Source: Holosporales bacterium (GTDB lineage Bacteria; Pseudomonadota; Alphaproteobacteria; RUG11792). From it: DNA of 6,898 nucleotides. The position numbers were made by a program, and so were the translations under genes. The stretch spans positions 1 to 6,898 of the forward strand of contig JAIRKP010000099.1 of assembly GCA_031260085.1 (NCBI GenBank), given 5' to 3'. Positions 1-6,340 of this stretch are shown here, one piece after another (the first letter of the stretch is position 1; each line of letters opens with the position of its first letter). The notes beneath the pieces were generated by a model, which worked only from the letters and a program-made list of their open reading frames with translations, was not told the origin of the DNA and ran no database searches.

Positions 1-55
1 TAAATCCAAGAAAAGCTGTTATAAAGAAAATACTAATGATTTTTATAGATTTCAT
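1..55 (-). CDS. 5' end of an exported or membrane protein gene (partial, runs off the left edge)
   Basis: Only the first 18 codons are inside the window. An ATG at 55-53 is preceded by an AGAGGG Shine-Dalgarno-like run and opens a frame reading MKSIKIISIFFITAFLGF. Two lysines followed by an uninterrupted hydrophobic run are the n- and h-regions of a Sec signal peptide or a first membrane segment. The product is therefore probably exported or membrane-bound, but nothing more can be said about its function. It lies about 410 bp downstream of polA on the same strand, with several palindromes between, so it is probably transcribed separately. The frame stays open to the edge. Start choice rests on the ribosome-binding site and the sensible N-terminus. 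Confidence 0.6.
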   Translation of the reverse strand, partial: MKSIKIISIFFITAFLGF

Positions 56-59
56 AAAT

Positions 60-65
60 CCCTCT
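60..65 (-). promoter_or_regulatory. Ribosome-binding site of the edge gene
   Basis: AGAGGG on the minus strand lies four bases before the ATG at 55-53 (about five bases if GAGG is taken as the core). It is one of the few purine-rich runs in a very AT-rich leader and decides the start of the partial gene. Confidence 0.5.
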
Positions 66-182
66 ATTGTTAACATTATTTATAAGAATTGTAAAATATT
101 AGTATTAAGAAAATGTTAATTTCAGAATTATTTATTAGTTTCGCGATCTGCAGTGATAAAGTAATGAGTATTAGCGGAATTG

Positions 183-255
183 AAAATCAAAGATTTTGCC
201 CGAAGTTTCTTCGGACAATTGCGCCCCCAAGAGGTATCAGAGAATCTTTGATTTT
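183..255. repeat. Inverted repeat with 13-bp perfect arms and a nested hairpin
   Basis: The outer arms at 183-195 (AAAATCAAAGATT) and 243-255 are perfect reverse complements. Inside is a second stem: 200-204 pairs with 210-214 around a 5-nt loop and, after one mismatch, 196-198 pairs with 216-218. A competing stem joins GTATCA at 234-239 to TGATAC at 257-262. The 73-bp unit could form a cruciform or an RNA hairpin, and its size and terminal repeats would fit a small palindromic or MITE-like element. No target-site duplication was identified, and no second copy is in the window. Confidence 0.55.
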
Positions 256-321
256 TTGATACTGCAACCAAATTAGCAATATTTTGATAAGGGCAATATC
301 TGAATAGCTTGTTAAGCATGC

Positions 322-361
322 AGTCTGTCAAGGAGGAGAACGAAGTGATCCTTGACAGACT
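322..361. repeat. Palindromic element with 13-bp perfect arms
   Basis: AGTCTGTCAAGGA at 322-334 is perfectly complementary to 349-361, around a 14-nt loop at 335-348 that contains GAACGAAGTGA. The GGAGAACGAAGTGAT core resembles the GAGGAGCGAAGCGA type of core common in dispersed palindromic repeats of Rickettsiales-like genomes; that likeness is from memory and not verified. On neither strand is the hairpin followed by a T-run, so it is not an intrinsic terminator. Confidence 0.6.
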
Positions 362-364
362 ATG

Positions 365-403
365 GGCGCGAGTATGGTAAAATTATTATACCATACTCGC
401 GCC
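365..403. repeat. Strong hairpin with 15-bp perfect arms
   Basis: GGCGCGAGTATGGTA at 365-379 is the exact reverse complement of 389-403. The loop at 380-388 is nine bases of A and T. The GC-rich outer half of the stem stands out from the AT-rich surroundings. It begins only three bases after the previous palindrome, so the two form a paired unit. No T-run follows on either side, so it does not look like a classical terminator, although it could protect or process the 3' end of the polA transcript. A perfect TATAAT reads on the minus strand across the loop and arm at 385-390. Confidence 0.6.
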
Positions 404-413
404 AGCGGGGACC

Positions 414-431
414 GAAAAGCAATGGCTTTTC
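414..431. repeat. Short hairpin downstream of polA
   Basis: GAAAAGC at 414-420 pairs with GCTTTTC at 425-431 around a 4-nt loop. A still smaller stem (450-454 with 459-463) lies between it and the polA stop codon. Neither is followed by a T-run in the minus direction. With the two larger palindromes they make the 3' flank of the operon a chain of stems. A role in transcript ending or stability is possible but not shown. Confidence 0.4.
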
Positions 432-465
432 AGGAAACAATGAACTCTTGTGTAACCCTACACTT

Positions 466-2904
466 TCAGAGGTGTTTATTGATTTTTATATCGACGATTA
501 ATGGAACTTGCAATGTAGTAACATTCTCCATAATTTCAGAGACTCTCTTGATGCAACGTTCAACTAAATCTAGATCGACTTCAAACACTAATTCATCATG
601 AATTTGTAGTAATAACTTGATTGGCTCGTTTTCGGTTTGGAATTTATCAAAAATTCTTACCATAGCTAACTTTATTATATCTGCATTGCTGCCTTGAATT
701 GTCGCATTTATAGCTTGTCTTTTAGCGAAATTAGCTAGGTTTTTATTAAAACTGTTTATTAAAGGAACAAAACATTTTCGTTCAAAAATGGTTGTTACAT
801 ATCCATTGTTTAACGCAAATATCTCGCAAGATTTCAAATAATCGACAATTTCTGGATAATACGACATAAACTCTGTATATATTTTTTCAGTAGCCTTTCT
901 CGGCAGCGCCAATCTTTTGGATAATTGATGAATCGAAATTCCATAAATAATACTGAAATTTATTTCTTTTGCAATTCTCCTTTGATCTTTTGTGATTTGG
1001 GCTTTTTCAATGGTTTGGTTAGCATAAAAAACACGAGCAGCGGTTGCTATATGAATATCTTCTCCTTTTTGAAAATCATCTATCATCTTTCTACATTGCG
1101 AAAGATGCGCTAGAATTCGTAATTCAATTTGAGAATAGTCAAACGAAATAATAACTTTTTCAGCCTCAGCTATGAAAGATTTTCTTATTTTTATTCCTTC
1201 TTCGGAACGATTAGGAATGTTTTGCAAATTAGGATCGCTGGAGCTCAATCTTCCTGTATTAACCGTTGTTTGAGAATAGGTTGTATGTACTCTATTATTT
1301 TCATCCGCTAATGCTAGCAGCGGATTTATATAAGTATTTTGGAGTTTAGAAAATTCTCTCCAAGCCAGAATTTTATCGGCTATTCCGTCCGCCAATCCCC
1401 CGAGATTGGATAATGCTTCTTGATCAGTTGATTCTTTTTTGTTTTGCTTTGGCAATTTTAATTTTTCAAACAATAAAAAAGCGACTTGTTTAGGCGAAGA
1501 TATATTAAACTTATAACCTGCGATTTTTTGAATTTCATTAGCAATTTCATCAATTTTAATTTGAAATTCTTCGGATAATTTAGCTAAATAATTCTTATCG
1601 ATACTTATACCATAAAATTCCATTTGCGCAAGAACGTAAGTCAATTTGTTTTCAATTTCAAAAAATAAATAATTAAAATCTTGTTTGACAATTATCAATA
1701 AAAATTTATAGATGTTATATAAATTTTCTGAGTAACTTTTATCAATACTTTCTAAATACTCTTCTTGCATTGATTTTATATCATGTTTTATTTTTGTTCC
1801 AGAAGCGCAATAAGACATAACCGAAACATCTATTGTGTTTGTCACATTAATCGCAAGCGATAGACATTTTTTTATTAGATTTTTAGAATCTAAGCATATT
1901 TTAGTTACGGTTTCATCGGCTAAGTATTGCTTTATTGAATCAAGAAGTTGTATGACACAAATATTTTTTCCAGATGCATTTTCCCACAATATTTCAAAAG
2001 TATTATCGAAATTAACAATAAATACTTCAGTTTCAACATTATCTATAGTATCAACTATATTATAAGAATTAACAACAGATACTTGCCTTTTTATTAAAGA
2101 TTTAAATCCGAATTCAGCGAAAAACTCGTTAATATCGTTTGCTTTTGATGTAGAAAACTCGAATTCGACAGGAATATCTTCTCTTAACTTCGCTAATTCT
2201 CTTGATAATAAAGCTTTATCAATTTCATTCTTTAATGTAATATACTTTTTATTTTCAGGAAGAGAATCAATATTTTCTATAACATCGTCTAAAGAGCCGT
2301 ATTGATTAATTAATAACGCTGCCGTTTTGGGGCCTATGCCAGAGACTCCTGGAATGTTATCAGAAGAATCGCCAGTTAAAGACAACACGTCTAGAACTTT
2401 ATCAGGCGTTACGCTAAATTTATTGAAAACTTCTTTTTCTGTAATATATATTCGCTTTATAGGATCATACATTTTGACATTATTTATATGAATCAATTGC
2501 ATTAAATCTTTGTCTGAAGATATAATATTGATCTGGTAATTTTGATTTTCTAAAGTTTTAACATAACTCGCGATAATATCATCTGCTTCAAAACCAGCAA
2601 ACTCTGCAATGTAAAATCCAAATTTTTCACAAGCTCGTTTGATAAGTGGAATTTGAGAAAGCAATTCTGGAGGAGTTTCTGCTCTGTTTGCTTTGTATTC
2701 ATTGTATATTTCATTTCTAAAAGTTTTCTTAGAAGAATCCATCGCCGCTATAAACATTGAATCTGGAAATTGCTCTATTAGCTTTTTCATAGCAGAACAA
2801 AAGCCATACAAAGCTCCAACTTCGACGTTGTTATAAGTTAGATGCGGAATAGCGTAATATGCTCGATAAACAAATCCAGAGATATCTATAATATTCACGA
2901 TCAT
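466..2904 (-). CDS. polA: DNA polymerase I with a degenerate proofreading domain
   Basis: DNA polymerase I (812 aa) fills gaps in excision repair and removes RNA primers. The N-terminal 5' nuclease (about 1-270) has D7, GFEADD (104-109), SSDKDL (129-134), LTGDSSDNIP (176-185) and the helix-hairpin-helix GVSGIGPKTA (186-195). The polymerase region (about 420-812) has TVNTGRLSS (547-555), motif A DYSQIELR with D589, motif B RRIAKEINF..IYG with R642, K646, F650 and Y654, and motif C HDE (769-771). Between them the exonuclease fold is shortened (about 285-415). HDIKSM (374-379) aligns with the family, but the D-x-E of motif I is not recognisable, motif II reads KNLIKKC without its aspartate, and motif III has no Y-x3-D. 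It is shorter than E. coli Pol I (928 aa), and its tail lacks the usual NW..AH ending. Its ATG overlaps the tlyC/corC stop by four bases (ATGA) and has no clear Shine-Dalgarno site, so translation is probably coupled. Confidence 0.96.
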   Translation of the reverse strand: MIVNIIDISGFVYRAYYAIPHLTYNNVEVGALYGFCSAMKKLIEQFPDSMFIAAMDSSKKTFRNEIYNEYKANRAETPPELLSQIPLIKRACEKFGFYIAEFAGFEADDIIASYVKTLENQNYQINIISSDKDLMQLIHINNVKMYDPIKRIYITEKEVFNKFSVTPDKVLDVLSLTGDSSDNIPGVSGIGPKTAALLINQYGSLDDVIENIDSLPENKKYITLKNEIDKALLSRELAKLREDIPVEFEFSTSKANDINEFFAEFGFKSLIKRQVSVVNSYNIVDTIDNVETEVFIVNFDNTFEILWENASGKNICVIQLLDSIKQYLADETVTKICLDSKNLIKKCLSLAINVTNTIDVSVMSYCASGTKIKHDIKSMQEEYLESIDKSYSENLYNIYKFLLIIVKQDFNYLFFEIENKLTYVLAQMEFYGISIDKNYLAKLSEEFQIKIDEIANEIQKIAGYKFNISSPKQVAFLLFEKLKLPKQNKKESTDQEALSNLGGLADGIADKILAWREFSKLQNTYINPLLALADENNRVHTTYSQTTVNTGRLSSSDPNLQNIPNRSEEGIKIRKSFIAEAEKVIISFDYSQIELRILAHLSQCRKMIDDFQKGEDIHIATAARVFYANQTIEKAQITKDQRRIAKEINFSIIYGISIHQLSKRLALPRKATEKIYTEFMSYYPEIVDYLKSCEIFALNNGYVTTIFERKCFVPLINSFNKNLANFAKRQAINATIQGSNADIIKLAMVRIFDKFQTENEPIKLLLQIHDELVFEVDLDLVERCIKRVSEIMENVTTLQVPLIVDIKINKHL

Positions 2905-3764
2905 GTTTTTTTACGAATTCTAACGCTTTTTACTTTTCGGGGATCGGCATCCAGAATCTCAAATTCCAAATTTTGCTTCGCACAACAAATAAGTTCTCCT
3001 CGAACAGGGACTTTCCCCGAAATCGAAAAAATCATACCTCCAAGAGTTTCTATAGACTTGTCATTCGTATGTAATTTTATACCTCCATATTTACTAATCT
3101 CTTCAAAAGTTAATCGTGCATCTGCAATAACAGAGCCATCCGATCCTTTTATAATTTTACGTTTTTGATTATTTATTTCAGTGACATCTTGTATGTCTCC
3201 TATTATTTCTTCTATTAAATCTTTAACAGATATAACACCATCAACTCCGCCGTATTCATCAACAACCACCGCTAGTTTTATACCCGTTTCTCTCATTTGT
3301 AAAATAAGATCTAAAGTTTTCATCATAGGCGGAACAAATAAAATTTCCTTAACAAATATACTAATATTGAATGGTTTGTTCATATGAAACCAATTAGCAA
3401 CATCTTTTAAATATACAGCTCCAATTATATTGTCTATTGTCCCTTGATATACAAATATTGACGATTTTTGACTTTCAACAAACAATGATATTAGATTTTC
3501 TATTTTGGTATTAATTGAAACTGCAACTATTTCTATTCTTGGAACCATAATATCATGAATGCAAATATCTTTAAGATTTAAAACATTGCCGAGAATTTCC
3601 CTTTCATCTTTGGCTATTGATTGTATGTCAGAACTATCATCTTCTTCGATTAATTCTTCTATTGTATCTCGAAGAGATGCTTCTTTTCCGTTTTTGTTAA
3701 TTTTTCTCCCACAAACTTTTAAAGCGATGTTTTTTATAGAATTTATAAAACTAAAACATTGCAT
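2901..3764 (-). CDS. tlyC: CBS-domain protein of the TlyC/CorC hemolysin-like family
   Basis: A 287-aa soluble member of the CorC/TlyC family. The signature DIMVPRIEIVAVS (71-83) opens a pair of CBS domains (about 71-195), with the second ending in VVDEYGGVDGVISVKDLIEE (167-186). A CorC_HlyC transporter-associated domain follows (about 205-285). No membrane segments of the DUF21 type are present, which separates it from the long membrane-bound paralogues. CBS pairs usually bind adenine nucleotides. Family members are linked to Mg/Co efflux (CorC) or, in Rickettsia, to reported hemolytic activity (TlyC); which applies here cannot be told from sequence. The start is well supported by AAGGAG eight bases upstream. 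It begins 12 nt after ybeY and overlaps polA by 4 nt. Its place after ybeY is the standard one for corC. The symbol could equally be corC. Confidence 0.9.
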   Translation of the reverse strand: MQCFSFINSIKNIALKVCGRKINKNGKEASLRDTIEELIEEDDSSDIQSIAKDEREILGNVLNLKDICIHDIMVPRIEIVAVSINTKIENLISLFVESQKSSIFVYQGTIDNIIGAVYLKDVANWFHMNKPFNISIFVKEILFVPPMMKTLDLILQMRETGIKLAVVVDEYGGVDGVISVKDLIEEIIGDIQDVTEINNQKRKIIKGSDGSVIADARLTFEEISKYGGIKLHTNDKSIETLGGMIFSISGKVPVRGELICCAKQNLEFEILDADPRKVKSVRIRKKT

Positions 3765-3772
3765 ATATATTT

Positions 3773-3778
3773 CTCCTT
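3773..3778 (-). promoter_or_regulatory. Shine-Dalgarno site of tlyC/corC, fused to the ybeY stop codon
   Basis: AAGGAG on the minus strand shares its first bases with the TAA stop of ybeY (3779-3777), giving TAAGGAG. It sits eight bases before the tlyC ATG (3764-3762). A ribosome finishing ybeY would cover this site, which favours re-initiation and coupled synthesis. It also fixes the tlyC start. Confidence 0.8.
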
Positions 3779-4268
3779 AACCATATGGTTTTTTTATTCC
3801 GAATTGCTCTAAAATTTTTATCTCCATCTCTTGCATATGTTTTTCCTCTTGTTCATTCTTATGCCCTATGCCGAAAAGATGCAAAATGCCATGAACAAAC
3901 AGATGTGTACATCTCGCAAAGAATTCTATACCGAAAGAGCCAGACTCTTCTATAATTTTTTCATATGCGAGAGCGATATCTCCTAAAAAAATTTCTGAGC
4001 AATTATATGGCATATTTAAAAAATATTCCGGAGCAAATTGTGGAAAAGATAAAACATTTGTAGTGTTATTCTTTACCATAAATTTATTATTCAGATTTTG
4101 CATCTCATTATTTCCTGTCAAAAGCAGATTAACTAAAAAAACATTTTTAATATTAAACTGCTCCTTAACTGTAGTATCGAAAACAGATTGCAATTTACTT
4201 ATCCAAGATTCAAAATCACCTTTTTCTTTCCATAAGTCACTTTCTATTATAATAGCGACTCTATTCAC
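3777..4268 (-). CDS. ybeY: Endoribonuclease YbeY, 16S rRNA maturation factor
   Basis: YbeY (163 aa) is a zinc-dependent endoribonuclease needed for 16S rRNA 3'-end maturation and ribosome quality control. The diagnostic metal site HGILHLFGIGH (126-136) supplies three ligands, H126, H130 and H136. The family motifs TNVLSFP (70-76) and LGDIALA (95-101) are present and length is normal. The start codon is GTG (4268-4266), not ATG. It is supported by a GGAG nine bases upstream and by the N-terminus MNRVAIIIE, which has the expected first strand. The first eight bases overlap the end of miaB. In most alphaproteobacteria phoH lies between miaB and ybeY; here there is no room for it. The fold, catalytic motif and neighbours all agree, so identity is secure. 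Confidence 0.95.
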   Translation of the reverse strand: MNRVAIIIESDLWKEKGDFESWISKLQSVFDTTVKEQFNIKNVFLVNLLLTGNNEMQNLNNKFMVKNNTTNVLSFPQFAPEYFLNMPYNCSEIFLGDIALAYEKIIEESGSFGIEFFARCTHLFVHGILHLFGIGHKNEQEEKHMQEMEIKILEQFGIKKPYG

Positions 4269-5589
4269 CTATTATTTCTCCACAAACGCTATTTTCAGCT
4301 GCGGAGGTTATTTTTACTTCTTTAAATTTCCCAATTAAATTATCTTTACTTTCAACAACCACAGACTGTAAATAAACATTTTTTCCGATATATTGATTTT
4401 CTTTTTTCCCTCGCTTTTCGAACAATACCGATTGAGTCTTGCCAATTAAACTATTGTTATAATAAATTTGATCTTTGATTAAAACATCTTGAAGCATTTT
4501 TAATCGAATTCCTTTTTCTTTTTCAGATATTTGCCCTTTCATAACGGCCGCAGGAGTGTTGCTTCTGGGGCTATATTTGAACGAGTATGAAAGGGTGTAT
4601 TTAACTTCTTCAGCAAGTTTCAAAGTATCCTCAAATTCTTCTTCAGTTTCTGTTGGGAATCCTACAATAAAATCCGACGAAAATTGAATACTAGGGCATA
4701 TATCTTTGAATCTTTTTAATTTGTCGAGGTATTTATTGGCAGTATGCCCTCTGTTCATTATTCGCAAAATTCGATCATTTCCGGATTGAACAGGGATATG
4801 CGCAAACGGAGCTAATATATTATTACTAGAGTGCACTTCCATCAATTCTTTAGTAAAATCTTTTGGATGTGAGGTTGTGTATCTGAGTCTTTTTAAGCCG
4901 TCGAGCGATGATATTTCTTGAATTAGTCTCTCAAGCCGCCAAGTCCCTCGTGGTTGGTTTATATTTATATACGGAGCATCTCCATGGTAAGAATTAACAT
5001 TTTGCCCAATTAGAGTTATTTCTTTAGCACCATTTTTCAACAACCATTTTGTTTCGTCAATTATATCCTTTGCAGGTCTGGAATATTCTCTTCCGCGTGT
5101 GTATGGAACGACGCAATATGTGCAAAAATTATCGCAGCCTTCTTGAATTGTAACAAATTCACTAAATGAAACATTTTTTCTTTTAGGCAAACAATCGAAC
5201 TTTTCGGTTTGTGTTAGACTGGTATCTATGATTCTTTTTGTATCATTATTTAAAACGGATTTTATATATCCAGGTAATTTATGAAAAACTTGAGGCCCGA
5301 ATATGATATTTACATTTTTTGAAATTTTAAAGATATTTTCTTTTTCAGCTTGAGCAACGCAGCCTCCAACACATATTACTTTTGTTCTTTTAGATTTCAA
5401 TAATCCAATTTGCGAAAACAGTTTCTGCGAGGCTTTTTCTCTTATATTACACGTATAAAATATAAGAATCTCTGCTTCGCTTGAAGTAAATACTCGCTCA
5501 AATCCAGAAAATAACAAAGAATCTATGAGTCTTTTAGAATCATAGGTATTCATTTGACATCCGTAAATCTCTATAAAAAAAGTATTCAT
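4261..5589 (-). CDS. miaB: tRNA-2-methylthio-N6-dimethylallyladenosine synthase MiaB
   Basis: MiaB (442 aa) is a radical-SAM methylthiotransferase that converts i6A37 to ms2i6A37 in tRNAs reading codons that start with U. The N-terminal UPF0004 domain (about 2-130) begins with the typical IEIYGCQMN and holds the auxiliary-cluster cysteines C11, C47 and C77. The radical SAM core (about 143-370) has the CxxxCxxC motif GCDNFCTYC, with C152, C156 and C159. It also has IGQNVNSY (194-201), TTSHPKDF (238-245) and the IPVQSGND stretch (265-272). A TRAM RNA-binding domain closes the protein (about 378-440). The GCQMN and VNSY motifs favour MiaB over its relatives MtaB and RimO. It starts eight bases after the LON-domain gene. 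Only a weak AAGAG-like site stands before its ATG. Its last eight bases overlap ybeY. Confidence 0.96.
   Translation of the reverse strand: MNTFFIEIYGCQMNTYDSKRLIDSLLFSGFERVFTSSEAEILIFYTCNIREKASQKLFSQIGLLKSKRTKVICVGGCVAQAEKENIFKISKNVNIIFGPQVFHKLPGYIKSVLNNDTKRIIDTSLTQTEKFDCLPKRKNVSFSEFVTIQEGCDNFCTYCVVPYTRGREYSRPAKDIIDETKWLLKNGAKEITLIGQNVNSYHGDAPYININQPRGTWRLERLIQEISSLDGLKRLRYTTSHPKDFTKELMEVHSSNNILAPFAHIPVQSGNDRILRIMNRGHTANKYLDKLKRFKDICPSIQFSSDFIVGFPTETEEEFEDTLKLAEEVKYTLSYSFKYSPRSNTPAAVMKGQISEKEKGIRLKMLQDVLIKDQIYYNNSLIGKTQSVLFEKRGKKENQYIGKNVYLQSVVVESKDNLIGKFKEVKITSAAENSVCGEIIGE
4278..4281 (-). promoter_or_regulatory. Shine-Dalgarno site of ybeY inside the miaB coding region
   Basis: GGAG on the minus strand lies nine bases before the GTG codon at 4268-4266 and within the last codons of miaB. 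It supports the GTG as the real start and indicates translational coupling of ybeY to miaB. Confidence 0.6.
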
Positions 5590-5597
5590 TAACTCTT

Positions 5598-6281
5598 TTA
5601 GTTTACCGTACTTGCAGTATTATAGCGATCAAATGAGTTCATCTCTATAATTTGTGTTATTATATTTGAGCGCTCAGCAATATTAACTGTCTCCAAGATA
5701 GATTGTTTCTCGCTTGGGTGAAACGGACAAGCAATTGCTAAAGCTGATATCAAAACATTTGGCGGTGTTTTTTCTATTTCTTTCCAGTTTGGGAAAATTT
5801 CTAAATTTTTAAAATATATATCCAATGCATTCATCAATCTATTTTTGTCAAATTCAAATTCTTCTATCTTTTCTTCCATATCTATTTTATATCTATCATA
5901 ATTAACCAAAACTCGATCCATACCATTCATTTTAGGCTCTTCGTTTTCAATATCAAACCTGCAGAGCCCGAAAATACTTATAGCAACTTCATCATCTGCA
6001 AAATGAATATCGGTAATTCTTCCAGCACACCCACATTTAAACGAACCACCAATATCTAATGCTCGATCTTTTTTGCAAAATATTGGCTTTGGTTGAACAA
6101 CGGCGACAATATTATTCTCAATCGATTCAGCAGCTATTTCAAGATAATCTTTTTCACACATAGTTATAGGCAATTGCGCATGAGGCATCAAAATTGTTGA
6201 TCTAACCCGAAAAACGGGAAGTATAGAAGGCAAATGTTCCATAACTATAATAATAATCTTCTCGAGATCATGATATATCAT
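5598..6281 (-). CDS. LON substrate-binding-domain protein (stand-alone, no protease)
   Basis: A 227-aa protein made of the N-terminal (LAN/PUA-like) domain of Lon without the ATPase or protease parts. Family hallmarks are LPVFRVRSTILMPHAQLP (21-38), KCGCAGRITD (82-91), the ISIFGLCRFDI strand pair (101-111) and the helical CPFHPSEKQSILE (185-197). Such short Lon-domain proteins are common in alphaproteobacteria, where they are thought to bind unfolded or specific proteins; no enzymatic role is established. The start is uncertain. The ATG at 6281 has no Shine-Dalgarno site. An in-frame ATG at 6242 (residue 14) begins six residues before the conserved core and would leave room for a leader. It is the first gene of the operon and lies close behind an intrinsic-terminator-like hairpin, so a promoter is expected between about 6285 and 6320. 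Confidence 0.87.
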   Translation of the reverse strand: MIYHDLEKIIIIVMEHLPSILPVFRVRSTILMPHAQLPITMCEKDYLEIAAESIENNIVAVVQPKPIFCKKDRALDIGGSFKCGCAGRITDIHFADDEVAISIFGLCRFDIENEEPKMNGMDRVLVNYDRYKIDMEEKIEEFEFDKNRLMNALDIYFKNLEIFPNWKEIEKTPPNVLISALAIACPFHPSEKQSILETVNIAERSNIITQIIEMNSFDRYNTASTVN

Positions 6282-6294
6282 ACCATAGAGTCAC

Positions 6295-6321
6295 TTTATA
6301 TCTCCACTAAAAATGCAACAA
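6295..6321 (-). promoter_or_regulatory. Possible promoter of the LON-miaB-ybeY-tlyC-polA operon
   Basis: TATAAA on the minus strand (6300-6295) is a fair -10 box. The best upstream partner is TTGTTG (6321-6316) with a 15-nt spacer, which is weak and overlaps the tail of the terminator-like hairpin. Transcription would begin near 6288. That leaves almost no leader for the ATG at 6281 but a leader of about 45 nt for the alternative ATG at 6242. It is offered because a promoter is expected here, not because the match is strong. Confidence 0.25.
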
Positions 6322-6340
6322 GCCTCCCGCTTTCGGAGGC
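6309..6340 (-). terminator. Intrinsic terminator at the 3' end of the GC-rich region
   Basis: On the minus strand GCCTCC pairs with GGAGGC around a 7-nt GAAAGCG loop (6340-6322). It is followed by TTGTTGCA and then a run of five T (6313-6309). The stem is six GC-rich pairs. The T-run is delayed by eight bases, so the site is good but not ideal. It ends whatever is transcribed leftwards across 6340-6898 and separates that unit from the LON-domain operon, whose start is 28 bases away. Confidence 0.6.

Noticed and set aside
128..331. 67-codon minus-strand ORF between polA and the left-edge gene
   Set aside because: It runs straight across the inverted repeat at 183-255, has no recognisable domain and no clear ribosome-binding site. 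The palindrome explains the sequence better than a protein does.
352..378. Plus-strand TTGACA (352-357) with TATGGT (373-378) as a promoter
   Set aside because: The spacer is only 15 nt, both boxes lie in palindrome arms, and no plus-strand gene follows.
414..431. Intrinsic terminator of the operon
   Set aside because: The stem is followed by GGTCCCCGC on the minus strand rather than a T-run.
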